This document shows positions 1 to 12,742 of a stretch of DNA of 64,000 nt, one piece after another (position 1 is the stretch's first letter; every line of letters begins with the position of its first letter). The position numbers and the translations under genes were made by a program. The stretch lies in contig CAJVGD010000001.1 in assembly GCA_910890315.1 (NCBI GenBank), positions 1,116,001 through 1,180,000 on the forward strand, read 5' to 3'. The notes under the pieces were generated by a model. It had not been told where the DNA came from. It was given only the letters and a program-made list of their open reading frames with translations, and did not search any database. Source of the stretch: Serendipita indica DSM 11827 (Eukaryota > Basidiomycota > Agaricomycetes > Sebacinales > Serendipitaceae).

Positions 1-1
1 A

Positions 2-1246
2 TACTACATCGAGCTCAAAGCGACAGAAACGATCACCTATGTCGACTACGGGGATGAAAAGATACGGGCCGCAGAGAAGAGACAGCGGGAGTATACCCGA
101 AGGCAGAACGCGCAAAGGCGACACTCCAGGTTGGGACGAAAGGCAGAAGCGCATGAAAAAGATTTTTGGCGAGACGTGAACTTTTCATCATTCAAAGGCC
201 GCAGTTTCTCGTTGGATCCCGAAGATATTGCTTCCCAAACTCCTCACCCACCACCAGACGAACGCGAGGTTAAATCGGAGACGGAGCCACCGCTGGCCTC
301 CGCCGAAAATCCTATCTGGGTAGACAGCGGAAGTGACGAGGACGAGGAGAACGAGGTGCACGCGTCATTGCATACAGACGAATCCGAGTACGACCACAAA
401 GCCAGGGAAGGCTTTGCGGCGTATGATGTGGTGGACTCTGAAGAGGAGCGCATGGCGAGACTAGCCGAGTCTCGCAAAAAGATGGAGGAGATCAACGCGC
501 AAGATGCAGAACGAATAGCAGCGCGCAGACGAATGGAAGAGGCACAACGGCGGAAGGAGGAAGAAGAACGACGCCGTCGCCAGGAAGAGGCCAGGAGGAG
601 ACGTCAGCAAGAGGAAGATGCCGAAAGAAGGCGTCGGGCTCGAGAAGAGGCCCAACGCAATGCACGAAGGTCTTCTTGGACAGACCAGGATCAATATCGG
701 CGGTCGGATCCGTACACGGGATGGTATCATCGTACTAGCGCTTTCTGGGGTGATGATATCCCTCCTCGACCGGGTGGAATCAATTTCGAGTGGTTTGAAC
801 AACACCCTCGGTTCAATAATAGTCAGAGAAGGGCAGGCCCCAGTTCAACCAGTGCAACGAATGGATGGACATCCGCCAAGGCACTTCAACGATATAACAC
901 TCTGTCTGAAGCATTTGACAAATTCAAGGGCACACCGGATCAACCCGTCCCACCTCTTGATCAGATTCCGTGGCCGGTACTCCTTCCCCCTGGCTTCACT
1001 CTCAACGACGTTGACTGGACGGCCGTGGAAAAGTTCTTCAAAGAGGCGGAGACGTTGATGGGTGGCCGTGGTCGCGGGCGGAACGAGTGGAAAGAATTCT
1101 TGAAGACGAGCACGAGGCGTTTCCATCCAGACCGTTGGAGAGCTCGAGGTCTCATCAGTGACAAAGGTTTTGGGTCGGACGTTGAAGAGAAAGTAAACCA
1201 TGTAGCGAAAGTATTAACTCCATTGTATCGATCCCTTGACCAATAA
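2..1246 (+). CDS. J-domain-like coiled-coil protein (5' partial)
   Basis: The reading frame is open from the window edge, so the true start lies upstream; about 414 residues are visible. The N-terminal half is acidic. It is followed by a long Glu/Arg-rich helix (about positions 440-660) that should form a coiled coil. The last 60 residues resemble a divergent J domain: a basic helix, then RRFHPDRWR with an intact HPD, then a short helix ending at a TAA stop. Many fungal genomes carry such proteins with a C-terminal HPD segment, but I know of no established function. A role as a J-type co-chaperone is inference, since the flanking helices II and III are poorly matched. No intron is needed in the visible part. 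Confidence 0.7.
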   Translation, partial: YYIELKATETITYVDYGDEKIRAAEKRQREYTRRQNAQRRHSRLGRKAEAHEKDFWRDVNFSSFKGRSFSLDPEDIASQTPHPPPDEREVKSETEPPLASAENPIWVDSGSDEDEENEVHASLHTDESEYDHKAREGFAAYDVVDSEEERMARLAESRKKMEEINAQDAERIAARRRMEEAQRRKEEEERRRRQEEARRRRQQEEDAERRRRAREEAQRNARRSSWTDQDQYRRSDPYTGWYHRTSAFWGDDIPPRPGGINFEWFEQHPRFNNSQRRAGPSSTSATNGWTSAKALQRYNTLSEAFDKFKGTPDQPVPPLDQIPWPVLLPPGFTLNDVDWTAVEKFFKEAETLMGGRGRGRNEWKEFLKTSTRRFHPDRWRARGLISDKGFGSDVEEKVNHVAKVLTPLYRSLDQ

Positions 1247-1388
1247 TGTAGCGAATATTCACAGCGTTTATAAGAGTCTCAGTTAAAAGTTGTTGCATAC
1301 AGGTTCCTAGCTCTATTCCTAACCGGACTTGTGATTAATCTTGATGTTGTCCTTTGAGAGTCGCTTGCCGTCGTGTTCTAATAGAGAG

Positions 1389-2508
1389 TCAGTACGCGTC
1401 CGCAGGTGAGGAAGGAATCGTACTTGATCTAATGACGCGTTTCCGTTTCGTTCTCGCACTTGCGACTTTGATCCATTCCGCTCCAAAGTTGGCAATCGCC
1501 CTATAGGCAAAGAGAGCGGCGAGCACCAAGACGCAGACAGATCGAGCGTCCGCTTCGGCCATAGGTTTCACGAATGACACCTTGGGTTCAGGAGATAGAT
1601 CAATGTCTTCGGTTAACTCTGAATAGACGATGGATCCAAACATGGATGGTGTCCCAATCCGTGTAACTGTATAAGTGTGATAAGGAACCCAGACTGGTTG
1701 AGCCTGTGTGAAGAAGGCGTATGCGCCCGTCATTAAGGGTGCGACCCAAAGGTCAATTGTCCGCCATCCTCCCGGGAGAAACTCTGGAGGCGTCTTGATA
1801 TGCCAACCATATGGGGATAGCATTTGGAAAACATTGACGAAGAAGAATCCTGCATTAGCAAGAACCTGGAAATTTCAATATAAGACTTAGGATACCATGT
1901 ATGTCTTCGTACCAGAGAAGAAACCATGAGTGCCCAAGGTGAGGACCGAATCGCCGGAGAGGCATGCTTGAGGATGAAGCCAGGGGTTCCGGCAGTGAGG
2001 AGGAATGCCCTCGTTAACGCGTCAAAGAACGAGAGTGGAAGCTCCGTATAGATCGACATCGGAGGTACTGATGGCAACAAGTTGATGACGGCCTGTGCGC
2101 CCATGAACAATAATGGGTACGCAGGCGCAGTCAGAAAAGACGGTGTGAATTGGAGCCATGGAGCTGTAGGAGGTTCATTCTCTTCGAGTAGTGGTTGGGA
2201 TTGTTCTCACAACACACGAGCTCTCCACCATAGATGACCATCAGTACCGTGACCAAGTCCTTGACGATGTAGGGCTCCTCAATCTCTCTCACGTGAGGAG
2301 ATTCATCTGTTTTGAGCTTTTCCTGTAGCCCACGAGCCTTGGCGAGCTCTGTGTCTCTGATTTGACGGAGAACAAATGCCAGTCTCAAAGCTCCTCCGAG
2401 GTCAAACAGTGAATATGGGAGACCATAACGTGCCAAGGCTGGAATAGGAGCTAGTCCTGCTGTCAAGAGATCAGAAATGGCGTCGATAACGACCCGCGCA
2501 ACATCCAT
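1389..2508 (-). CDS. Multi-pass membrane protein of unknown function
   Basis: Three exons are proposed: 2508-2229, 2163-1913 and 1865-1389, with introns of 65 and 47 nt in GT-AG form, giving 335 aa. I see about five to six hydrophobic stretches, for example VTVLMVIYAPW, LLFMGAQAVINLL, VNVFQML and VCVLVLAALFAYRAI. A charged loop (RQIRDTELAKARGLQEKL) follows the first helix, and the tail is basic and Ser/Thr-rich. No known transporter or enzyme motif was recognised; it reads like a conserved basidiomycete membrane protein. The start at 2508 (MDVARVVID) is the first in-frame ATG after a possible splice acceptor, so an upstream non-coding or short coding exon is possible. Its 5' end faces the F-box gene, whose stop lies only 112 nt away on the same strand. 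Confidence 0.65.
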
Positions 2509-2620
2509 GCTGTAATGAGGCAGAGAGCAACCTTCACTCAAACCCGGAGATACCGCACGTCAGAAGCACAGATGAATGTTTGTAAAATTTCACGATAAAA
2601 GTGACATTGTTCAATATCGT

Positions 2621-4582
2621 TCATACTCGGAAGATCTGGACGCTTTCATTTCGTTCGGACTATCAAGGGGTGTTATGAGCAAAGAAGGAAATTTTGAACA
2701 CATACGCACCGTGAGCAATATCAGACTATTCGCGTTTATCATCACACCCTCAACATTGTGTGCATTGGAACGCCCAAGTTTGTGCAGTTTCACAGTGGTT
2801 TCCAAGTAGGGCAAATTAGTAGAGAATCTTTCTTGGAAATTGCTTTCAGTCTCCACCAATAGTTGACCGCGACCCGCTCGCTCTTTGGCCACCGACAATG
2901 GATCACCTCTGGCAAAAGCGGCATCATCTTGAGCGCGTGCCACTGCTCTAGGATTAAAATCGAGAAGACGTAGAGCCCTCGGGCGTATGGAAAAATTGAT
3001 CCCTATGGTAGCTAGTTCGTCTTGCGTCAGGTACGACATGTCGAGACTACTTGCGCCATTTGCGGCCCTGTTTACGTGGCTTCGGATGAGCTCTTGTTGT
3101 TGAAGAAGTATCGGGTCGTCTTCGTCGGGATCGAGACTACCGTTGATTCGCACAGGTGGATCTGGCTCGAGAACAGCTACTCGGTAGCCATATACATAGC
3201 AAATCCACCTCATGGAGCAGTGTACAGGGATCCAGCGAGTATTCTCTGGCCCCCACTGTGACCATGGTATCACATGGACGTACTCACGCCGACCTTTGTT
3301 GAATATTCCAACCGGGGCCGCGTCCCCAAAGTAAGGAACCAAGAGAGCGCTGCGTCTGACGAACAAGGTGAAATTGGAGCGTTCGGACTGAAAAGAACAA
3401 GCAATAATTCCGTCGTCCTCGTCCGCTTTGAACGGGTAATTGGACTCTGGTGCTTCATAGTATCCATTGCACGAATCTGGCCATGTAGGCGGTGGATATG
3501 CCCTGAGTAGTGCCTGTTCATACGTCCACAGTGTGCCGTCTTCGTTGGCCGTTATACTTGGTAGTATGAGCCGTTGGAAAAGCTTCAGTTTGGCGGGTTC
3601 GAGTTCAACCTTGTACACGTCCAGTGTATCTTGATCGAGGTTTGCCACGACGAGCGCGTTGTGAGCTAGTAATGTCATCGAGTCTAATTTTGACCCGTTG
3701 ACTTGCTGCTTGTAGCGTAAGATTACATTTGGAGGGTGAGATAGATGCCTACCCCAATAAGTTCCCCAGTATTCCAGTTCCAAACAACCAGAAAACAGGA
3801 ACGCGCAATAGGGTCGATGAACAGAGCAGCCAAGACGGGACCGACAATATGCACGGTTGTATAGCCCTGCGTATGCATGCTAAGGCTCGGTTGTTTTGCC
3901 TCAGGATGGTGCACATTGGTGTCAAAGGTGTGCAGGTGGAGAGTGATTCCAGTGGGCCTAGTGTCATTCGGCGTGAGTCTCATGCTTGAGAGAGAACTTC
4001 CACGTACTGTCTTTCCATAAGGACCAAAAGATTCTGAGAGATATCCATCGCAAAGTCGGCCATGGGTTTTGCCAATTCGATCACCTTTAGCGACGGAGGA
4101 TCGCCATCTGTGGTTAAATCATGTACATGTAAAGCCCCTGTCTTATTTCTGAGGTCGAAGAAGGACGCTTCTCCGAAGACGAGTCTTCCACCAGATAATT
4201 CATATACGAATGAGCTGTTTCGCGGGTAATTGACCGTCGTGCTTCGATGAAAGGAAAGCCTTGACCACGAGTATTGATATTTCTCCAGTAACTCCAACGA
4301 TTCCATCGCTGATCGACCAGGTTGCCTCACTAAGCGTTGAGCAGCTGCATGAAGCTCGGCTTGAAGCCAGAGAGATGCAGTGGATTTGAGAAGTCTCCAT
4401 GCATATTTACATGTCTGCAGAATGTTTTAGGTCATGTTCGGGGCGACCTTAGACCGCCGTACCCTGGAGAAGCGTAGGAGGTCCGATATATGAAGATGGG
4501 ATAGGATTTGAAGCAGGATTTCCAATGGTAAATTAGTTATTTCTTGTTTTTGAGTAGATTCAGGTTGAATTTGGGCATTCAT
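2621..4582 (-). CDS. F-box protein, Agaricomycete type
   Basis: Five exons fit a continuous 589-aa frame: 4582-4463, 4414-4008, 3957-3753, 3708-2710 and 2659-2621, with 44-50 nt introns. The F box lies at about residues 17-60: the motif NLPLEILLQILSHLHISDLL is followed by FSRTCKYAWRLL, across the first intron. The rest looks like the beta-rich repeat region common in mushroom F-box proteins, with WNWNTGELIG and an acidic DGIIACSF segment. The family links Skp1-Cullin E3 ligases to substrates; the substrate here cannot be told. The C-terminal exon is only 13 codons and its assignment is the least certain part. Start MNAQIQPESTQ is the first ATG in frame with the F box. Confidence 0.8.
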
Positions 4583-4756
4583 TCTTGGTGGCGGGGTTCA
4601 GAGCTGGGTCCAAGTTACCCCCACTTTCCTAATCATATGGCGAGGAGCATGGAGGCAATATTTAATTCAGGAACAATTGACGTAATATCAGAGAAACTCA
4701 AGGATAGTCCAATCCCCATAGATTTTGTACTATCATACAGATTTGAGGTCCTTAGA

Positions 4757-5762
4757 TCAATGTATGGCAGCCATGAAATGCGTCGGTTGCATTCGTACCC
4801 TTGGGCGTAGAGAGTTGTAGTGCTGCTCGAGGTTAGGACAAAGGCGTCGTCGGGAAAGCGACGCACCTCTCCCAGCCCATACATTCGTCGATGATAGCTA
4901 ATGAATGCGACCTTTGCTCCTGGGCGATCACTCATTCCCTCTGTTGGTTCGTGGACGACCACGGGAGGCTTCCCCGCCTGAACAACATGGATTGGGACAT
5001 TATATGCTCGACTCAACGCCAGAATTTCGGGTTCGCCTCCCCATGCTCCAGTGTCCCTGATGTTCATACAATATTGATTATACTGCCGGGGGGACATGAT
5101 ACCATCTGTTGTTGCACCTGCGCCGTCCTCCCCGTCCAACGAGGGCAGAAATGGCAGAAAATCGTCCTGGTGTGAGAGCATATAGTTAGCAGCTGCTGCA
5201 CGGGTAGCTGCATACGATGCCGTAGAACGAGGGAGTATCCCATGCAAAGAGAGCTGGTCAGCCACTGCTGCGAAAAGACAATGTCCGTCCGGTTGGATCT
5301 GCAGATAAATCAGTGGCGCGTGGTTTGGAATACCATTACGCTACCTCGTACATGTCAAGCCCAAGCTGGTCACAGATGACCTTTATATCGCGCTCCTCGT
5401 TCTTTGCTTCCTGTTCTAGCCGGGCATCGGCTACGGCGTCCGTTGGAGCTTGATGAGATTGTAAATCGAGTGCCTTTCTAAGCTGCCTCAAGTGAGTCCT
5501 GAGGGATGCCACCAAGGCATTGAACGCCAACCTGTCTGGCCTTGAAACGCAATTTCGAGTCCTTTTTTGGCTTCTGAAGTTTAGTTGATTGTGATGATAC
5601 TGTTGATGTATTCGCGTTTACGGTGCTCGCCGACTTTGCAGGTTCCTGCGAGTCTCGTGCGTCGAGCTGAGCGAACAAATCATCTTCTAGCGACGCGTCC
5701 TGTGCTTGGAGCTGCTGAACTGGCTCCTGAGATTTGTTTGCCTTTTTCTTGAAGACGGGCAT
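4757..5762 (-). CDS. OTU-family deubiquitinase, OTUD6-like
   Basis: Four exons, 5762-5532, 5482-5345, 5298-4867 and 4822-4757, give 288 aa. The N-terminal 110 residues are basic and helical (MPVFKKKANKSQ...). The OTU domain begins at IQPDGHCLFAAVADQL, which carries the catalytic Asp and Cys. It ends near VAFISYHRRMYGLGEHYNSL, which holds the catalytic His. This order and length match the OTUD6/yeast Otu2 family of cysteine proteases that remove ubiquitin, in yeast linked to ribosomes. The C-terminal exon is supported because the unspliced frame would run into unrelated sequence after GLGE. A further in-frame ATG at 5810 exists but gives an atypical Trp-rich start. The gene is head to head with the myosin gene, 51 nt between start codons. 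Confidence 0.88.
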
Positions 5763-5813
5763 TGGTGGCAAGGGCCAACTTGTCCGCGACGACCACCAGG
5801 CGGAAGTCATTCG

Positions 5814-8800
5814 ATGGCCGACAATTATTCAAAGGGAACCCGCGTTTGGTTTCCAGACAAGGAGCAGGGCTGGATCTCTGCAGAGGTCACAGGAACCGCC
5901 AAAGGCTCCAAGGATGGCGTGAAGATTACTTTTGTAGATGACCGGGGCAAGGTCCGTGCGCGTCGACGAGCATCCAAAGATTAAGGGCTCACTCTCCTTC
6001 ATCTGACAGGAGATTATCGTCGATACCGGCAGCGACAACGCAGAGCTTCCGCCGCTGAGAAACCCGCCTCTTTTGGAGACGGCGGACGATCTAGCCACTC
6101 TTTCGCACTTGAATGAACCTTCTGGTACGCCTAAATCATCTCTCCTCCTCACGGATCACGCTTTTTGACGCGCAACCGCTAGTTTTACACACTATACGAC
6201 TTCGTTATGCCCAGCACAGTATCTACACCTATTCAGGAATTGTGCTAATAGCAGTCAATCCCTTCCAGCGCGTGGCTCTCTACGGACCAGAAGTCATCCA
6301 GGCGTACAGCGGAAGACGTCGCGGAGACCTCGAGCCTCACCTTTTCGCTATCGCGGAGGACGCGTACGGACACATGAAGAGGGATGGAAAAGGCCAGACT
6401 ATCATTGTATCTGGAGAGAGGTGAGGGATGGATCATCCGGATTTTGTGTTCTCCGAGTGCTCACAACCATTCAGCGGTGCAGGGAAAACAGAGTCTGTTC
6501 GTCCACCCGTTCCAGCCAATGGCTCGCGTCTAACATCTAAATAGGCTAAATTGATCATGCGATTCCTCGCCTCGGTCAATTCTGCAGAGGCATCAGATGG
6601 CCGCGCTCGTCTCAAAATGGAGGAGTCGAGTGAAGTAGAACAACAAATCTTGGCTACCAACCCAATCCTTGAAGCATTTGGTAATGCGAAGACGACACGA
6701 AACGATAACTCATCACGATTCGGCAAATACATCCAGGTACGGTTGTTGCCATGTACGCACGGAGGCACTCTAATCAAGGCGATTTCTAGATTCTGTTCGA
6801 CGGAAAGACTCAGATTGTTGGCGCTCGCATTCGCACATATCTCCTTGAGCGATCGAGACTCGTCTACCAACCTGACATTGAACGAAACTATCACATCTTC
6901 TACCAACTATGCGCGGGCGCCCCAGTCAAGGAACGAAAAGACCTTGGTTTAGATACCGACATTACGAAATTCCACTACATGCGCCAAGGCGGACCTCACT
7001 CTACTCCTATCGCTGGCGTTGATGACGCAGAGGAGTTCCGCATGACTCAACAAGCGCTATCCACTGTCGGCATCGGTATCGATAAGCAATGGTCCGTCTT
7101 CCGGCTTTTGGCTGCTCTTCTCCACATCGGGAATATCGTTATCACCGGACAGAGGAACGACTCGAACATTGCGGATCAAGAACCTTCTCTCTTATTATGT
7201 ACACGCTTCCTGGGAATATCTCCTGTCGAATTCAAAAAGTGGACGATTAAGAAGCAAATCACGACGAGAAGCGAAAAGATTGTCACTGGCCTGAATCTCG
7301 CCGCGGCCACAGTTGTTCGTGACAGTGTTGCCAAGTTCCTCTACGCCTGTCTGTTCGAATGGCTCGTCGCCATCGTCAACGAGAGCTTGGCTGGCGAGAA
7401 TGGCGAGGCCGCAAACCGTGCCGAGATGTTTATTGGTGTACTTGATATCTACGGCTTTGAGTTCTTCAAGAAGTGAGTGGACCAATCCCCATCATATTTA
7501 TTGTTCACGGATTACAGGAACTCTTTCGAACAATTTTGTATCAACTATGCCAATGAGAAGCTGCAACAAGAGGTTCGAGAGTTTTCATTATTCTCGGGAG
7601 GTTTACTCACTGCTTGATCAGTTCAACGCTCACGTCTTCAAACTGGAGCAAGAAGAATACGTCCGCGAACAAATCCAGTGGAAGTTTATCGACTTCTCGG
7701 ACAACCAGCCATGTATCGACGTTATCGAAGGCAAACTCGGTGTTTTGGCCCTGTTGGATGAAGAGTCTCGACTCCCCTCTGGGACAGACGCGTCTTTCCT
7801 TCAAAAGCTCCATCAGCAGCTAGACAAGCCACAGTACAAGGATGTTTACAAGAAGCCACGGTTCGGAACCTCTGCTTTCACAATTGCTCACTACGCTGTT
7901 GATGTCACATACGAAGCAGAAGGCTTTTTGGAGAAGAACCGCGATACCGTACCAGACGAACATCTCAATCTTCTCGCATCTACCAAGAATCCTTTCTTAA
8001 AGGAAGTGCTCGATGCAGCGCTTGCATCCGCGAAGCCCGCTGATCCTGGCTCCCCGGCCAACTTCTCCGATGGAAGCAGCCAAGGTTCTCGCAGGTCTTC
8101 CATGATTCCTGATCCAGGAAGGTCCTCCTTGGTGTCGTCTTCCAGCGCACCAAGCTCTAGCGGCGCTAGAAAAGTTGGTGCGACCCGTAAGCCGACGCTT
8201 GGTTCTATCTTCAAGGGCTCCCTCATCAGCTTGATGGATACCTTGGGTGTGACCGATGTTCATTACATCCGTTGCATCAAGCCCAACGAGGCTAAAAAGG
8301 CTTGGGAGTTTACACCGCAGCAAGTCCTCGGCCAACTGCGTGCTTGTGGTGTTTTGGAGACTATTAGAATCAGCTGTGCCGGATATCCTAATCGATGGAC
8401 ATTTGGGGAATTTGCCGAGAGGTATAGTCGATTTACAAATCAAAGCGTGTTTATTGAAAGAAAATCAGATACTATATGCTGCTGAAGTCCGACTCCTGGC
8501 AGCAGGGTGCTCAGGACCCCAAGCAGTTTTCAAAAATCATCCTCAGTAATACGATCAAAGACGACGACAAGTTCCAGATCGGCCTGACAAAGATCTTCTT
8601 GCGTGCCGGTATGCTCGCATATCTCGAGTCGAGACGTTTGGACAGGCTCAACGCTTTGGCGACAATCATTCAAAAGAACTTCAAACGGACGGTGGAGCGT
8701 CGAAAGTATCTCAAGATGCGCGAGTCGGCCATCCGCATTCAGACTCTGTGGCGTGGAGTCATGGCCAGAAAGCAGGTTGATAATATTCGAAAGGATACCG

Positions 8801-11355
8801 CAGTTCGCCGCCTTCAGAGAGTTGCGCGGATGTTCATCCAACGCAGCCGCTTCTTGGCCATCCACAACTCGGTCACCAAGCTCCAATCGGGTACGTTCTC
8901 CTCTATGACCTAGAACGACAGGCTGAGTGGCGTGCAGTCATTAGGGGTGCGAATGCACGGAGGACGCATCTCAATCAGCGGTTGTATCACGGTGCCGTAC
9001 GACTCCAATCGCTTCTTCGTGGAGTGTATGTACTTCCCCCCCTTGCTCACGGGCAATCGATACTGACAATGGTAAAGCCTTGTGCGGCGAAAGTTCAAAG
9101 GAGATGTCAAAAAGGTTATCCTCATTCAGTCATGCATCCGCCGTCGGCTCGCCCGCAAGGAATTGAAGGCCCTGAGGCAGGAGGCAAGATCCGTCTCCAA
9201 GTTCAAGGAAATCTCTTACAGACTCGAGAACAAAGTCGTCGAGCTGACACAAGCGTTGCAAGCCCGTACTGCTGAAAAGAAGGAGCTGCAGGCAAAGATT
9301 GACGGGCTCGAGCAGCAACTGAGGAGCTGGATCACCAAGTTCGAGGATTCAGATGCTAAAGCCAAACAACTTCAGTCGGATATGCAAACTGCCTATGTTC
9401 CACTCGGCCGCTTCGAAGAGCTCATGACGAGCAAGGCGGATCTCGATGCGCGCATCGAAGCCGCGACCAAGAAAGCGCAGGAGCAGGAGGAAGCCATCGC
9501 CTCTCTCAACACCGACATTGAGAAGAAGACCAAGGAGCTAGAAGCCAAAGCCAAGCTTACGAATGGAACGACCTCAAAAGAGGACGCGTCTCTTATCGCC
9601 ACGTTGAAGAGCGAAATTAGCAGTCTCCGCGAGCAACTCAATAGGTCCAATGCCCTCAATTCGCTGACCGGGCGTGCCTATCAACCAAACTCGCCGACCT
9701 TTGCACCTGGTCTCAAGGGTACTGATAAAGGTGCCGTCCCACAACTCGCTCCGGCCCCCAGCGGGAAGCGCCGCCAACGTCGACACAGTACCGCTGGTGT
9801 ATTCGCAGATCGCGACGAGATGGAGGCGGATAGTGATGATGACCTCTACAATAAGCGATCTCGAGATCCACGAGCGGTGTCAATGGCCTTCCCTCACGAT
9901 GCTATCCCACGGTTCCGACCAACAAACGGACTTCCAGACATTTACGACGATCCCGCCGAAGAGAAGATTCGGTTGCTGGAGGACGCAGAGGCTTTGGACG
10001 AGGAGATGCTCCAGGTGCTCATAAAGGGTTTGAAGACCCCACCACCAAATTTGACGAACCAACCCTCGATGAAGGAGGTGCTTTTCCCAGCCAATCTCAT
10101 CAGTTTGGTCACCAATGAGATGTGGAAGTATGGTCTTATCGCCGAGAGCGAACGGTTCCTGGCCAACGTGATGCAGACCATCCAGTCCCATGTCATGGTA
10201 CGCATTTTCATTTCCTGTTCCACACCTAGATGACACTTCCCCAGTCGTTTACCGGAGAGGATGCCATTGTACCCGGAATTTTCTGGCTCTCAAACGTGCA
10301 CGAGATTCTCTCCTTCATTTGCCTAGCAGAAAGCGATATGCTACAAGGAATTGGACCCGGCGGTGATCCAGCGGGTCGGGAATTCGATTGGACCGACTAC
10401 GAGCGTTTGGTATCCATCGTAAAGCACGATCTCGACAGCTTGGAATACAATATCTACCATACGTGGATGTTGGAGACCAAGAAGAAGCTGGCGAAGATGG
10501 TTATTCCGGCTCTCATCGAAAGCCAATCCCTTCCAGGCTTTACTACAACCGACGGTGGAGGCCGCTTGTTCAACAGACTGCTCAACGCCAACACCCAGCC
10601 TGCGTTCAGTATGGATGACGTCCTCAACCTCCTCAACAAAGTCTGGCGTAGCTTGAAGAGCTACTACATGGAGGAGTCTGTCGTTCAGCAGGTCGTCACC
10701 GAATTGCTCAAACTCGTTGGCGTCACGAGCTTCAACGACCTTTTGATGCGGCGCAACTTCTGCTCGTGGAAACGAGGTATACTCTCTCTTTCGTTCTTTT
10801 GACTCGGGACTCAAGTTTCCCTTTAGCTATGCAAATCCAGTACAACATCACCAGGATTGAGGAATGGTGCAAGTCCCACGGCATGCCAGAGGGAACACTG
10901 CAGCTCGAACACTTGATGCAAGCGACGAAGCTGCTGCAGCTCAAGAAGGTTCGCCAGATATATACACCTCATTGCAGTCTGCTAACACGCGGTCCAGGCT
11001 ACCGCTGCTGATATCGAAATCATTTATGATGTGTGCTGGATGCTGAGTCCCTCTCAGATTCAGAGAATGTGCACCAACTACTTCGTTGCAGACTATGAGG
11101 TATGCACTTAGTTGGGTATCGTGTTCACAGACATTGACGCTCTACCAGAATCCTATTTCACCCGAGATTCTTCGAGTTGTCGCATCTCGAGTTGTCCCCA
11201 ACGATAGAAACGATCATCTCCTGCTACCCCCAGAGAGCGAGGATGTTGGCCCATACGAGTCACCTCTCCCGCGCGATGTGTCGGGACTGGAGACGTATGT
11301 ACCAGCGTACTTGAATATGCCACACATCCGCCGTCTGGCCATGCTAGTGGCTTGA
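5814..11355 (+). CDS. MYO2: Class V myosin heavy chain
   Basis: Fifteen exons splice into 1611 aa, the usual class V length. Order: SH3-like N-terminus ([20 protein letters not shown]), motor with P-loop [10 protein letters not shown] created across the intron at 6421-6474, switch region NDNSSRFGK, relay LDIYGFEFF, actin-binding region with a Ser-rich loop (about 8030-8180), then [11 protein letters not shown]. About six IQ-like repeats follow (8640-9170), then a coiled coil (9170-9650) and a DIL cargo domain (10250-11300) with RRNFCSWKR and a final ILRVVASRV segment. Class V myosins carry vesicles and organelles along actin towards hyphal tips. Exons: 5814-5951, 6010-6124, 6183-6420, 6475-6496, 6545-6736, 6790-7472, 7518-7572, 7622-8421, 8469-8890, 8938-9025, 9078-10197, 10245-10776, 10827-10948, 10998-11099, 11149-11355; phases agree throughout. 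Confidence 0.95.
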
Positions 11356-11468
11356 TCATAGGCACCCGAAACTTCATAATTTCCTCGTGCATATCGTTTG
11401 GATTGTCAGGTATATTGCAATAAGACATAATTAGCTGAGATGGAGTAAGGCCTGACACATGTCTAAGT

Positions 11469-12668
11469 CTAAGCAAAGAGATCGTCGTCCCAATTGTCCG
11501 CCGTGGGTGGTGAGAGCATTCTTCGCTGTGGAGGAGTGTCGTCTATTTCCATGTCATCTGGTGGCTTTGGGTGCGCAATAAATTTAGTATTAGATATCGT
11601 AGGGCCAGTATTGAACCACTCTTCGAGGTCATCATCGTCCGGTATCGACTGGGGACCTTCCTTTGATGCTATAGGCAAGGTTTCCCCACGACGTTCCTGC
11701 TCTTGAGCTTGCTCTATGGCGTCATCAAGATCATCCCATAGATCCTCGTCAACCGTCTGGTGGCTCTGTGGACCATTCATGTTGGACGTGGTCACGGACA
11801 TTGTTGGGGCGGGAGCTATTCTGCTTTGTCCACTCGTTTCTTTTTTTGTCGGTTTCTTCGTCTGTGTCGGATTTATTTGAGTCTCTTCCTGTATGATTGC
11901 TAGTACGATTGGCATCTCTCCACATGGACATGTTGATCTAAATTGGGATGACTCAGTATACGAACGACTCCAAAGCTTGCAACGTACTAGCATTCTTCGA
12001 GACCTGCAAACGCGTTCCACGCGGTCTACAGTATCTCGGAATTGTGTCTTTGGAAACATATTGTGTGCCCAGAATTGATATATCGATAGGAGCCTATCCA
12101 GATCTGCAGCCTTTCAATTGTCAAAGCTTTGTACCCTGCTTGGAAAGCAGATCCTGACCTCGTGGCCTTTGCCTTTGGGCTTGAACTGTTGCGCTTCCTT
12201 GATCAGAGCAGGAAATCCCCGATCTCCAAGTAGTCTTTGATCCATGAGAATGCGAAACTTTGATGAGAGACTCCATACCGTCTCTTCGTCTACTTTTGCT
12301 ATCGTTCTTGACTTCTGCTTTGGCTCGTCGTCCGGTTTCGACGCGTCCTCCCCCTTTTCCGGACCCGCCCGATTTTCCCGGGTACCTTTCTTAATATCTG
12401 ACGCGCCCGTCGCGCTCTGAGTTTGTTGTGGACGAGCAGATGTTCTGTTTGTGTGCGGCTGAGTCTTGTCGACGGGAGCGATATCGTCGAATAAACCTGC
12501 CACAAAGTCGTCTTGATCTTCTTCTACGGGTTCTTGTCTCCTTTGCCCTCTCGCGGACGCCGCCGGTGGCCGAACGGGATTCTCATCGTCGCTTTCAAGG
12601 AAGAGCGAGTTCTGAGCTGGAGTTTTATGGTGACTAACGACAGCTGGTTCCTCCCAGATATCGTCCAT
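11469..12668 (-). CDS. CSM3: Csm3/Swi3/TIPIN-type replication fork protection protein
   Basis: Starts with MDDIWEEPAV, a strongly acidic N-terminus. The Swi3 domain covers FRILMDQRLLGDRGFPALIK, then FKPKGKGHE and, across a 48-nt intron (12158-12111), AADLDRLLSIYQFWAHNMFP and VERVCRSRRML. This block is diagnostic of the family that pairs with Tof1/Timeless to stabilise stalled forks. A second intron (11987-11938) leads to SMWRDANR. The C-terminal part (DEDLWDDLDDAIEQAQEQE, then DLEEWFNTG) is acidic and lies in another frame, so at least one more splice, possibly from about 11913 to near 11823, is needed there. I could not settle that junction. The gene is convergent with the myosin gene, 113 nt between stops. 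Confidence 0.82.
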
Positions 12669-12742
12669 GGCACGCTGGACGTTGATCTCTTACAACGCAG
12701 GTGGTAGTCGAGGTCAAACCTTTGCCCCTTTCACCTGAGACC

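Noticed and set aside
618-1058. Overlapping open frames inside the J-like gene on both strands
   Set aside because: Composition is that of a shadow frame of a charged coiled-coil protein; no family-like text.
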